Source of the DNA: Inhella gelatinilytica
GTDB lineage: Bacteria; Pseudomonadota; Gammaproteobacteria; Burkholderiales; Burkholderiaceae_C
Length of the DNA stretch: 64,000 nt
Assembly (NCBI RefSeq): GCF_016093295.1
Contig: NZ_JAEDAL010000002.1
Span: 186,001 to 250,000 of the forward strand
Direction of reading: 5' to 3'
Position 1 is the first letter of the stretch, and each line of letters opens with the position of its first letter. Shown here in pieces: positions 1 through 7,891 of this stretch. The position numbers were made by a program, and so were the translations under genes. The notes under the pieces were generated by a model, which saw only the letters and a list, made by a program, of their open reading frames with translations, was not told the DNA's origin and did no database searches.

Positions 1-12
1 ATATTGGGCCCC

Positions 13-792
13 ATGAAATTCCTTCATCACCTCTGTGGAGGCTGGCTGCTGATAACGCTCTGGTGTGGCGTGGCCAGCGCCCAAGGGGTGACCCTCCGCT
101 TGTGTGCCGAGGATGAAGACGCCCACCCTTGGCTGGTGCGAGAGGGGGGCGGGGCCAATGGCGTGATGCTGCGGATGGTGGAGCAAAAACTCGGGGTGCG
201 CTTCCAGGTGGAGCGGATGCCATGGCGGCGCTGTCTGCTCTCGATGAAAGAGGGGCAGGTGGACGGGGGCTTCAAGGCCAGTTACAGCGCCGAACGGGCG
301 ACGTTTTTGGCTTACCCGATGAAGAACGGTCAGGTGGACGAGGAGCGGCGCATGCTGACCGAGAGCTACCACTTCTACCGTCGCAAGAGCAGCTTGCTGG
401 TTTGGGACGGGGCGCGCATGAACCGGCAGCCCGAATCGGTCGGGGCCCAGTCGGGCTTTTCCATCGTGGGGCGCTTGCGCAACCAAGGCTTCACCGTGGA
501 TGACGGCAATCGCCTGAGCGAAGCCGTGTTGGTGAAGCTGCAGAAAGGCCGGGTCGAGTTGGCCGCGCTGCAAACCTTGGCAGCGGACCGGGTGTTGCAG
601 CGGCGCCCCGAGTTGGCGGCCGAGTTGGAGCGCATGGAGCCTGCGCTGGTGTCGCAGGCGTATTACCTGGTGTTCGCCTTGCCTTTTGCGCAGAAAGCCC
701 CGGCGCTGGTGGACCGGGTTTGGGACACGATTGGTGCGGTGCGGGAGGCCTTGCCTTACCAGCAAGCCTTGAACGAACTGATGGGTAACTGA
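13..792 (+). CDS. Periplasmic solute-binding protein, SBP_bac_3-like
   Basis: About 259 residues. The N-terminus is a signal peptide: a short charged start, a hydrophobic stretch and an AxA-like end (VASAQG). The mature part has the layout of family 3 extracellular solute-binding proteins: an early acidic ligand-pocket segment (LCAEDEDAHPW), the internal MPWRRCL segment, then a QVDGG segment. Such proteins bind small polar solutes in the periplasm. A TTG codon nine bases upstream is in frame, but the ATG followed by Lys-Phe-Leu is the better signal-peptide start. No permease or ATPase lies within the visible flank, so the partner and ligand are unknown. It may be a stand-alone sensor-type binding protein. 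The upstream neighbour is outside the window. Confidence 0.75.
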   Translation: MKFLHHLCGGWLLITLWCGVASAQGVTLRLCAEDEDAHPWLVREGGGANGVMLRMVEQKLGVRFQVERMPWRRCLLSMKEGQVDGGFKASYSAERATFLAYPMKNGQVDEERRMLTESYHFYRRKSSLLVWDGARMNRQPESVGAQSGFSIVGRLRNQGFTVDDGNRLSEAVLVKLQKGRVELAALQTLAADRVLQRRPELAAELERMEPALVSQAYYLVFALPFAQKAPALVDRVWDTIGAVREALPYQQALNELMGN

Positions 793-847
793 AGCCCCGC
801 CGCATCGGCTGCCTCAAGTCTGTGGGCATCCTGCCGAAAGCTGCAGC

Positions 848-1726
848 ATGAAGAACCGTTCAGTGGTGATGCTCGCCCTGTTGCTGGGGTTGACGGGTGT
901 GCGAGCACCGGCGGAGGAGCCGCCGAAAAACCTGCGCCAACGCCTGGCTGACAAGCTGGAGCAAGACAAGGCCGCGGAGCTCAAGGTGCAGAACCGCGGT
1001 GCGGCGACGCTTGGCGGCAAGACGGCGCCCAAGGCGGCCGCCAAACCCGACGGGCATGCCTGGGGGTATGCCGGCGACGGCGCTCCCGATCGCTGGGGGG
1101 AACTCAGCCCCGAGAACCGCCTGTGCGCGCTGGGCACACGGCAAACCCCCATCGACATTCGCGACACGCTGAAGGTGGATTTGGAGCGGATTCAGTTCGA
1201 CTATCGGGTCAGCCGCTTCAGTGTGATCGACACCGGCCATGCGATCCAGGCCAATGTGGAGCCGGGCAACTTTCTGTCCGTTGCGGGCCGCCGGTTTGAA
1301 TTGCAGCAGTTTCACTTCCACAAACCCAGCGAAGAGCGGATTAACGGCCGTGCGTTCGACATGGTGGCCCACTTGGTCCACAAGGACCCCGAAGGCAAGC
1401 TGGCGGTGGTGGCCGTCTTGCTGGAACGCGGGCAGGATCAAGGGCAGGTTCAGCAGGTCTTGAACAGCTTGCCTCTGGAGAAACTGCAGCTTCAGTGGGC
1501 GCCAGATGAAATCGATGTGGGCCAACTCCTGCCCACGGATCGCGCCTACTACACCTTCATGGGCAGCCTGACCACGCCCCCCTGCAGCGAAGGGGTGCTC
1601 TGGCTCGTGCTGCGTCAGCCCGTGCCGATCGGTGCTCAGCAACTGGCCATCTTTGGCAAGCTGTATCCGATGAATGCGCGACCCACCCAGCCCTCGGGGG
1701 GACGAATCATCAAGGAGTCTTTGTAG
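848..1726 (+). CDS. Periplasmic alpha-carbonic anhydrase
   Basis: Carbonic anhydrase of the alpha class, converting CO2 and water to bicarbonate. It has 292 residues, longer than the usual bacterial 230-250, because about 80 residues of signal peptide and Lys/Ala-rich linker precede the catalytic domain. The signal peptide runs to about residue 24. The three zinc-binding histidines are visible: H156 and H158 in QFHFHKPSEE, and H175 in MVAHLVHKD. The conserved TTPPCSEGVLWLV segment forms the active-site floor, and RQTPIDI near residue 99 is typical of the domain start. The signal peptide places it in the periplasm, where these enzymes help supply bicarbonate or CO2. Its last 17 bases overlap the end of the convergent binding-protein gene. 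Confidence 0.93.
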   Translation: MKNRSVVMLALLLGLTGVRAPAEEPPKNLRQRLADKLEQDKAAELKVQNRGAATLGGKTAPKAAAKPDGHAWGYAGDGAPDRWGELSPENRLCALGTRQTPIDIRDTLKVDLERIQFDYRVSRFSVIDTGHAIQANVEPGNFLSVAGRRFELQQFHFHKPSEERINGRAFDMVAHLVHKDPEGKLAVVAVLLERGQDQGQVQQVLNSLPLEKLQLQWAPDEIDVGQLLPTDRAYYTFMGSLTTPPCSEGVLWLVLRQPVPIGAQQLAIFGKLYPMNARPTQPSGGRIIKESL

Positions 1727-2480
1727 GACTCGCGGCCGGATTCAAGTGCTCGACGAGCAGGGTATCCAAACTGCCATCGGACTTCATGGACTGGATGGCC
1801 TTGTTGATGGCTGGCAGCCAGGCCATTGCATGACTGGAACGGCGGCTGATGCCGACGTGATAGTCCTTAGTGAAAAAAGGTTTGGGTGCACGATCAATCA
1901 AGCCCTTGAACCGATCCTGCCGCAGAAGAAACAGGGCTGACCAATGATTGGCGAACACCGCGTCCACGCGGCCCGCAATGAGTTTGATGAAATTTTGCTC
2001 GTCTGAGCCTCCGACATCGACGCTGAGCCGATCTGCCTGAATGGCACGATCGAGGGCCTCGCCCAGGTTGTGGCCACGTGTCACCCCGAGGCGCAAGCCT
2101 TTGAAGTCTGCGAACTGAACCCAAGCAAGGGTCTCGCCTGCGCGGAAGTACACGTAGCCCAATTTTTGGAACAAAGGCTCACTAAAAGCCAGCAACGCCT
2201 CACGTTCTGGGTTGCGCGAGATGACGGTCACTCCGTCGTGGCGCCCTTGCTGGAGCTCAAGCAAGAGGCGTTTCATGGGGAAAAGCTCCAGTCTGGCCGC
2301 GAACCCGGCCCGGCGACCGATCTCACGGATCAGTGCCAGTGACAGGCCGGTTTGTGCAAGCCCTCCCCGTTCCCGGGTGAACGGGGGCCAATTGCCTTCT
2401 TCTGCGAAGCGCAAGAGCGGCGTTGCCGCACACAGGGTGGGCCCCAATCCCAACACCATAAGGCCGAGTCGGCGATTCAT
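1710..2480 (-). CDS. Periplasmic solute-binding protein, SBP_bac_3-like
   Basis: 256 residues. The start was set at the ATG that begins MNRRLGLMVLGLG, because a good signal peptide (cleavage near CAAT) follows directly. The open frame runs further upstream but without protein-like sequence. The mature chain begins LLRFAEEGNWPPFT, the usual first strand and ligand-pocket segment of family 3 binding proteins, and later has RHDGVTVISRNPERE and GRVDAVFANHWSA, the typical hinge and second-lobe segments. No transporter genes adjoin it. It lies next to another protein of the same kind across the carbonic anhydrase gene. Ligand unknown. Confidence 0.78.
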   Translation of the reverse strand: MNRRLGLMVLGLGPTLCAATPLLRFAEEGNWPPFTRERGGLAQTGLSLALIREIGRRAGFAARLELFPMKRLLLELQQGRHDGVTVISRNPEREALLAFSEPLFQKLGYVYFRAGETLAWVQFADFKGLRLGVTRGHNLGEALDRAIQADRLSVDVGGSDEQNFIKLIAGRVDAVFANHWSALFLLRQDRFKGLIDRAPKPFFTKDYHVGISRRSSHAMAWLPAINKAIQSMKSDGSLDTLLVEHLNPAASPTKTP

Positions 2481-2740
2481 CGCGTGCTCCGAGTTGTCTT
2501 GATGTTGGGCGGGAAACGGAGTGCTGGCAACACATTTGCCCCCCTTATTCACGTGTTTCTCGATGTGGTTTCCCCGTTGAGCTTTCCCTGGGGTCTTCAC
2601 TGATGTGAGGGGGTGCTGGCCTCCTTGCGTTCTCAAGCTTCACTTGCTTAGCGCACTCCAAGTTGTTTATCTGAATCACTTTTTTTTGATTTCCTGTGAC
2701 GACGGTCGCGGCGGTAAGTCGTTGATACGCCAAGCACTTT

Positions 2741-2769
2741 TTTACGGGTTGCGGTGTGACGAAGGTAAT
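2741..2769 (+). promoter_or_regulatory. Candidate promoter for the dcw cluster
   Basis: The 361 bases between the binding-protein gene and mraZ contain no gene I can support. Within them, TTTACG (2741-2746) and GGTAAT (2764-2769) are 17 bases apart and each matches the sigma-70 hexamers at four of six positions. Transcription would start near 2776, just before the MraZ-type repeats. This is weak, sequence-only evidence. An AT-richer patch at 2655-2700 might act as an upstream element. Confidence 0.3.
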
Positions 2770-2793
2770 TGCAGGGGGTAAAGTTGCGAAAAG

Positions 2794-2818
2794 TGGGTTT
2801 TTGTGGATTGCGAGGGTG
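2794..2818 (+). promoter_or_regulatory. Candidate MraZ operator repeats
   Basis: TGGGT (2794), TGGAT (2804) and GGGTG (2814) recur with a 10-base period just upstream of the mraZ start, and GGGGT at 2774 is in the same register. MraZ is known to bind TGGGN-type direct repeats with a 10-base period in front of its own gene and to repress the dcw operon. The third copy is degenerate, so the call is moderate. Confidence 0.5.
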
Positions 2819-2841
2819 CTGTGGCCGATCCGGCGGGTGGG

Positions 2842-3270
2842 GTGTTTCAGGGGACGTCGGTCTTGGCCATGGATGCCAAGGGCCGCACCGCTGTGCCCAC
2901 TCGCTTTCGCGATGCCTTGGCCGCGCAATGCGCCGGGCAGCTCACCCTGGTCAAGAGCCCTGAGGGCTGTCTCAAGCTCTATCCCCAACCCATTTGGCTT
3001 GAATTGCGGGCGCGTTTGCTGGCGCTGCCGCAAGAGGCCGCGGCGTGGCGACGCTTCTTGTTGGGGAGTGCCCAGGACGTTGAGTTGGACGCCGCCGGCC
3101 GCTTCTTGATCGCGCCCGAACTGCGCAGCTTCGCAAAGCTGCAGCGCGACCTGAAGTTCATGGGCGTGGGCTCACATTTCGAGCTCTGGGATGCCCAGGT
3201 GCATGCCGATCACGAGGCGGCCACGATGGCCTCGCCCATGCCGGCCTCCATCGCCGAACTGAACTTCTGA
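2842..3270 (+). CDS. mraZ: MraZ, transcriptional regulator of the dcw cluster
   Basis: 142 residues, the normal length for MraZ. It has two SpoVT/AbrB-like halves: the first carries [15 protein letters not shown] and the second [16 protein letters not shown], the paired DxxGR...P signatures of the family. The start is a GTG at 2842, giving a protein that begins (M)[14 protein letters not shown], the standard MraZ N-terminus. An in-frame codon further upstream would add 13 residues unlike the family. MraZ is a nucleoid-associated repressor of its own operon. It is the first gene of the cluster, two bases ahead of rsmH, with candidate operator repeats just upstream. Confidence 0.95.
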   Translation: MFQGTSVLAMDAKGRTAVPTRFRDALAAQCAGQLTLVKSPEGCLKLYPQPIWLELRARLLALPQEAAAWRRFLLGSAQDVELDAAGRFLIAPELRSFAKLQRDLKFMGVGSHFELWDAQVHADHEAATMASPMPASIAELNF

Positions 3271-3272
3271 TC

Positions 3273-4235
3273 GTGGCGCCGGTGATCGACTCTCCCAGCG
3301 CCGAAGCCAGCGCCGCGCGTCCGCACCTCACGGTGATGCTGCATGAGGCGGTGAACGCCCTGCTGCATACCGAGGCCGACCTCAACGGCGTGTATGTGGA
3401 TGGAACGTTTGGCCGCGGTGGCCACAGCCGTTTGCTGCTGTCCCGGTTGGGCCCGCAAGGCCGCCTCATCGCGCTGGATCGTGATCCCGCCGCGCTGGCG
3501 GCCGGGCGCTCGGTCAGTGATCCACGGTTTTCCATCCATCACGCCCAGTTTTCCGACTGGGCGGAGGTGGTGCGGAACTTGGGCGTGGGCCCGGTTCAGG
3601 GCTTGCTGCTGGATGTGGGGGTTTCCAGCCCCCAAATTGACGAAGCCGAACGCGGTTTTTCCTTCCGGATGGACGGCCCGCTGGACATGCGCATGGACCC
3701 AACTCAGGGTGAGTCGGCGGCCGATTTTCTGAACCGCGCCGACGTGCGCACACTGACAGAGGTGATTCGTGACTACGGGGAAGAACGGTTTGCTGGGCCG
3801 ATTGCAAAGGCGCTTGTGGCTCGCCGCGAATCAGGGCCCCCATTGGCCCGCACCCGAGAGCTCGCTGAGTTGGTCGCGCGCGTCGTCAAGACCCGAGAGC
3901 CGGGGCAGGACCCTGCGACCCGCACGTTTCAAGCTTTACGGATTCACGTCAATGGTGAGCTTGAAGAGTTGCGCTGCGCGCTCGACCGCACGCTTGAGGG
4001 ACTGAGCCGGGGCGGACGTTTGGCCGTCATCAGCTTTCATTCGCTGGAAGACCGAATGGTCAAGCGCTTCATCCAGGCGCACAGCAAGGACGAACCCGAC
4101 CGTCGTGCACCGTTTGCGCCGCCACGGGCCATGCCGTTGCGCGCCATCGCCCGGATACACCCCAGTGCCGACGAAGTGGCGGCCAATCCTCGCTCCCGCA
4201 GCGCTGTGCTGCGGGTGGCGGAGCGTGTGAATTGA
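3273..4235 (+). CDS. rsmH: 16S rRNA (cytosine(1402)-N(4))-methyltransferase RsmH
   Basis: 320 residues, as expected. RsmH methylates N4 of C1402 in 16S rRNA in the ribosomal P site, using S-adenosylmethionine. The SAM-binding signature [11 protein letters not shown] is near residue 50, [10 protein letters not shown] near 112, and the C-terminal part has [14 protein letters not shown] and [12 protein letters not shown], all diagnostic. The start is GTG at 3273, two bases after the mraZ stop. An alternative is the ATG that begins at MLHEAVNAL, but the longer form is usual in related bacteria. Confidence 0.97.
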   Translation: MAPVIDSPSAEASAARPHLTVMLHEAVNALLHTEADLNGVYVDGTFGRGGHSRLLLSRLGPQGRLIALDRDPAALAAGRSVSDPRFSIHHAQFSDWAEVVRNLGVGPVQGLLLDVGVSSPQIDEAERGFSFRMDGPLDMRMDPTQGESAADFLNRADVRTLTEVIRDYGEERFAGPIAKALVARRESGPPLARTRELAELVARVVKTREPGQDPATRTFQALRIHVNGELEELRCALDRTLEGLSRGGRLAVISFHSLEDRMVKRFIQAHSKDEPDRRAPFAPPRAMPLRAIARIHPSADEVAANPRSRSAVLRVAERVN

Positions 4236-4244
4236 GGGCGCACC

Positions 4245-4538
4245 ATGTGGTTGCGCCTGAATGTCCTGCTGCTGGTGGCCCTGGTGCTGTCCGCGCTGGC
4301 GCAGGTGCGGCAGAGCTACGAACACCGTCGGACTTTTGCTGCGTTCGAGCGCAGCAAGTTCGAGGCCCGGAAGCTGGAGGCTGATTTGGCCCACCTTCAA
4401 GCCGAACGTGAAAACGAGGCCACCAACCTGCGCGTGGAGCAACTCGCTCGCGAGCGATTGCTCATGCGCCCCATCAGCCCGGCAGTGACTTTGGCCACTG
4501 CTTCTTCGCCGGCCGCGTCGGCCGCCTCCCAACCATGA
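4245..4538 (+). CDS. ftsL: Cell division protein FtsL
   Basis: 97 residues, small bitopic membrane protein. A short N-terminus is followed by one membrane segment (about residues 3-18) and then a charged helical stretch with heptad character (RQSYEHRRTFAAFERSKFEA), matching FtsL. FtsL forms the FtsQLB complex with FtsB and FtsQ and activates septal peptidoglycan synthesis by FtsWI. Position between rsmH and ftsI is the standard one. The last four bases overlap the ftsI start (ATGA). Identification rests on position and topology, since FtsL is poorly conserved in sequence. Confidence 0.9.
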   Translation: MWLRLNVLLLVALVLSALAQVRQSYEHRRTFAAFERSKFEARKLEADLAHLQAERENEATNLRVEQLARERLLMRPISPAVTLATASSPAASAASQP

Positions 4539-6313
4539 AGCTGTTCCCCTCCAAGCCCGACGGTTCGGCGTCGCTGAGCTATGGCAGCAGCCCGCTGCTC
4601 AAGAGCAAGACCCCCGTGTGGCGCTCCCGCTTGTTGGTTGCGGCCATCGGGGCAGCTTTCGTGGGCTTGCTGGGCCGCGCGGTCTACGTTCAGGTTTGGG
4701 CTGAGGACTTCTTCCAGGCCCAAGGCGAGCAACGCTACGCGGCCACACTGGAATTGCCCGCCAGTCGGGGACGCATTCAGGACCGCAATGGCCACCTGCT
4801 GGCGGCCAGCGTGGCGGTGCCCTCGGCCTGGGCGGTGCCGCAGGAGGTCTCGCGCGATGACCGAGCCCGCCTCAGCAAGATCTTGGGGCTGAGCCGTGAT
4901 GAGGTGGATCGCAAGCTGGACATCGAAGGTCGATTCGCTTGGCTCAAACGCGAACTGGACGACGAGACCTCGCAGGCGCTGAAGGCGGCCAAGATCAAAG
5001 GCGTGTACCAGGACCGCGAGTTCCGCCGCCGCTACCCGGAAGGTGAAGCCTCGGCCCATGTGGTGGGTTTCACGAACCTGGAGGATCGAGGGCAGGAGGG
5101 CATTGAGCTCGCGTTCCAGCGCCAACTCCAGGGCCAAGACGGTCGGCGTGGCGTCGTCCGGGACCGGCTGGGTCGCATCGTCGAGGACATGGGGGATGCG
5201 CTCCCCGCGCAGCACGGTCAAGACGTGCAGCTGTCGCTGGACGCCAAGGTGCAGTTCTTTGCCTATCAACGCATCCGCGACGCCGTTGCCGAGCACAAAG
5301 CCAAGGCGGGGTCGTGCGTGGTGCTGGACGCGCAAACCGGGGAGATCTTGGCGTTGGCGAACTACCCGAGTTTCGACCCGGCCACGCGCAAGAACCTCAC
5401 AGGGAATCAGCTGCGCAATCGCGCCTTGACTGACGTGTTTGAACCGGGCTCGACCATGAAGCCCTTCATTGCCGCTTTGGCTTTGGAGCGTGGCAAGGTT
5501 CAGCCGGACACGGTGATCAATGCCAACCCGTTCAGCATCAATATCAGCGGCTGGCACCCCACCGATGTGCACCGCTATGACGCCTTGACGGTGCAGCAGG
5601 TCATCCAGAAGTCCAGCAACGTGGGCACGACCAAGATGGCCATGATGTTCCAGCCCCACGAGCTGCACGAGATGTACAGCGGCATTGGGCTGGGGCAACG
5701 GCCGGGGCTGCAGTTCCCCGGGGCTGTTAGCGGCAAGCTTCGGCCTTGGAAAAGTTGGCGCCCCATTGAACAGGCGACCATGAGCTATGGCTACGGCTTG
5801 TCGGCCAGTTTGTTGCAGCTGGCGCGGGCCTATACCGTCTTTGCCCATGATGGCGAAGTGCTGCCCGTGACCTTGAACAAGCTGCCGTCGGACCAACCCG
5901 TTCGGGGAGCTCGGGTGTTTTCGCCGGAGACGGCGAGAGAAATTCGCACCATGCTCCAAATGGCCACCACGGAGCAGGGAACGGGGCCCAAGGCGCAGGT
6001 GCTGGGGTACAGCGTGGGCGGCAAGAGCGGCACGGCCCACAAGCAGGAAGGCCGCGGGTACGCCAGCAACAAGTACCGCAGCTGGTTTGTGGGGTTGGCG
6101 CCCGTGAGCAAGCCACGGGTGATCGTGGCGGTCATGGTGGACGAGCCCAGCAATGGGGTGCATTACGGCGGTGCGGTGGCGGCTCCGGTGTTCAGCCAGG
6201 TGGTTTCCCAAACGTTGCGCCTCATGAATGTGGCGCCCGATTTGGATGTTCAAAGCCAGATCGTGGCGATGAATACGGCGACCAAGTTCACGCCCGTGCT
6301 TGAAAGTTTTTGA
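4535..6313 (+). CDS. ftsI: Peptidoglycan D,D-transpeptidase FtsI (PBP3)
   Basis: 592 residues, a septum-specific class B penicillin-binding protein that cross-links peptidoglycan in complex with FtsW. An N-terminal membrane anchor (about residues 35-55) is followed by the dimerisation domain (RGRIQDRNGHLLAAS) and then the transpeptidase domain. Its three active-site motifs are visible: S306-T-M-K309 with the acylated serine, S360-S-N362, and K497-S-G-T500. The gene overlaps ftsL by four bases, and its stop sits eight bases before the murE ATG, so translational coupling is likely. Confidence 0.98.
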   Translation: MKLFPSKPDGSASLSYGSSPLLKSKTPVWRSRLLVAAIGAAFVGLLGRAVYVQVWAEDFFQAQGEQRYAATLELPASRGRIQDRNGHLLAASVAVPSAWAVPQEVSRDDRARLSKILGLSRDEVDRKLDIEGRFAWLKRELDDETSQALKAAKIKGVYQDREFRRRYPEGEASAHVVGFTNLEDRGQEGIELAFQRQLQGQDGRRGVVRDRLGRIVEDMGDALPAQHGQDVQLSLDAKVQFFAYQRIRDAVAEHKAKAGSCVVLDAQTGEILALANYPSFDPATRKNLTGNQLRNRALTDVFEPGSTMKPFIAALALERGKVQPDTVINANPFSINISGWHPTDVHRYDALTVQQVIQKSSNVGTTKMAMMFQPHELHEMYSGIGLGQRPGLQFPGAVSGKLRPWKSWRPIEQATMSYGYGLSASLLQLARAYTVFAHDGEVLPVTLNKLPSDQPVRGARVFSPETAREIRTMLQMATTEQGTGPKAQVLGYSVGGKSGTAHKQEGRGYASNKYRSWFVGLAPVSKPRVIVAVMVDEPSNGVHYGGAVAAPVFSQVVSQTLRLMNVAPDLDVQSQIVAMNTATKFTPVLESF

Positions 6314-6321
6314 GTTCACTC

Positions 6322-7821
6322 ATGACCATCACCCGCCTCAAATCCCCTGATGCTGCTGCGCGATGGCTGCGCGAGTGGTGCACCGGAACGCTGGTGAGCG
6401 ACAGCCGCGCCGTGCGCCCGGGCGATGCCTTCGTGGCTTGGCCTGGCCATGTGCGCGACGGCCGCAGCTTCGTCCGGCAAGCGCTGGCGGCGGGCGCCGC
6501 CACCTGCCTGGTCGAAGCTGAAGGCTTGGAGGCCTTCGGCTTCGACGACGCCCGCGTGGCCGCGCTGCCCGAACTCAAACGCCACACCGGTGCCATCGCC
6601 GCCGAGTTCTTTGACCAGCCCACCCGGGCACTGGACGTCATCGCCGTCACCGGCACGAATGGCAAGACCAGCACCGCCTGGTGGACCGCGCAGGCGCTCA
6701 GCCTGGCCGGGCGCCGCTGCGGTGTGGTGGGCACCCTGGGGGTGGGTGAGCCACCGGCGCCTGATGGCCGCGCGGCGGCCCTGCCAATCGAATACACCGG
6801 CCTGACCACGCCCGATCCGGTGCGCTTGCAGCAGGGTTTCAAAAGCATGCGCGAGGCTGGCTTTGCCGCCTGCGCCATCGAAGCCAGCAGCATTGGCATC
6901 GAGGAACACCGCCTGGGCGGCGTGCAGATCAAGGTGGCGCAGTTCACCAACTTCACGCAGGACCACCTGGACTACCACGGCAGCATGGAGGCTTATGCCG
7001 CGGCCAAGCGCAAGCTGTTCGACTGGCCCGGCCTGCAGGCCGCGGTGTTGAACGTCGACGATGCGCAGGGCGCCGCCTGGGCCGCCGAGTTGCAGGGTCG
7101 CACCGACCTCTGGACCGTGGGCACGGCGGCCGCAGCACGCCTGCGCGGTGCCCACCCGCGCTACACCGCGCAAGGCCTGGCCTTTGACGTGATGGAAGGC
7201 GGCGAACACCGCACGGTGCAGACCGGCCTGATCGGCGACTACAACCTGCACAACTGGCTGGGTGTGCTGGCCGCGCTGCGCGCGCTGGGCATCCCGCTGG
7301 ATGAGGCACTTGCCGCCTGCAGCCCGGTGACCCCGGTGCCCGGCCGCATGCAGCGCATTGGCACGGGCCGCGAGCTGCCGATGGTGGTGGTGGACTATGC
7401 CCACACGCCCGATGCGCTGGACAAAGCGCTCTCGGCCCTGAAGCCCCTGGCCGCCGCGCGTGGGGGCAAGCTGCACGTTGTGTTCGGCTGCGGTGGCGAC
7501 CGAGACCGCGGCAAGCGCCCGCAAATGGGCGCCATCGCTGCCCGGCTGGCCGACGCCGTGGTGCTCACCAGTGACAACCCGCGCACCGAGGCCCCGGCGC
7601 AAATCCTCTCGGACATCGCCGCAGGGGTCGGTGGCGAACACCAGGCCATCGAGAACCGCGCCGAGGCCATCCGCACGGCCGTGCTCGGCGCGGCGCGCGA
7701 GGACCTGATCGTCATCGCCGGCAAGGGCCACGAGGACTATCAGGAGATCCAGGGCGTCAAGCACCCGTTTGACGATGCCCAGCAAGCGCGTGCGGCCTTG
7801 ATCGAGCGGGCCGGGCTATGA
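6322..7821 (+). CDS. murE: UDP-MurNAc-L-Ala-D-Glu:meso-diaminopimelate ligase MurE
   Basis: 499 residues from the ATG at 6322; an in-frame TTG at 6310 overlaps the end of ftsI and is the alternative. Cytoplasmic Mur ligase that adds the third residue of the stem peptide using ATP. The ATP-binding P-loop is G111-TNGKT116. The D418-N-P-R421 motif is the signature of meso-diaminopimelate specificity as opposed to lysine. YHGSMEAYAAAK, HNWLGVLAALRAL and GKGHEDYQ are the other conserved segments. Its codon use is strikingly richer in CTG and C-ending codons than ftsI, murD or ftsW (see findings). Confidence 0.98.
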   Translation: MTITRLKSPDAAARWLREWCTGTLVSDSRAVRPGDAFVAWPGHVRDGRSFVRQALAAGAATCLVEAEGLEAFGFDDARVAALPELKRHTGAIAAEFFDQPTRALDVIAVTGTNGKTSTAWWTAQALSLAGRRCGVVGTLGVGEPPAPDGRAAALPIEYTGLTTPDPVRLQQGFKSMREAGFAACAIEASSIGIEEHRLGGVQIKVAQFTNFTQDHLDYHGSMEAYAAAKRKLFDWPGLQAAVLNVDDAQGAAWAAELQGRTDLWTVGTAAAARLRGAHPRYTAQGLAFDVMEGGEHRTVQTGLIGDYNLHNWLGVLAALRALGIPLDEALAACSPVTPVPGRMQRIGTGRELPMVVVDYAHTPDALDKALSALKPLAAARGGKLHVVFGCGGDRDRGKRPQMGAIAARLADAVVLTSDNPRTEAPAQILSDIAAGVGGEHQAIENRAEAIRTAVLGAAREDLIVIAGKGHEDYQEIQGVKHPFDDAQQARAALIERAGL

Positions 7822-7837
7822 GCGCCGCACGGCCGCT

Positions 7838-7890
7838 CCGAAGGCGCTCGCTCCCCCTCAGGGGGACGGCGCACAGCGCCAAGGGGGCGT
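7838..7890. repeat. Palindromic GC-rich spacer element (REP-like)
   Basis: The 70-base gap between murE and murF is the only sizeable gap inside the mur block. It holds two adjacent inverted repeats: CCCCCTCAGGGGG (7853-7865), and GGCGC-ACA-GCGCC (7868-7880) followed by AAGGGGGCG. The same C-run/G-run layout is common in spacers of many Burkholderiales genomes (from memory, not searched). There is no T-tract, so it is not an obvious Rho-independent terminator. The RNA could fold in several alternative ways. The family of repeat and its copy number are unknown. Confidence 0.55.
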
Positions 7891-7891
7891 C

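Noticed and set aside
4397-6319. 640-codon open frame antisense to ftsI
   Set aside because: The opposite strand is ftsI with intact catalytic motifs. Long antisense frames are expected in GC-rich DNA, and the translated sequence shows no family signal.
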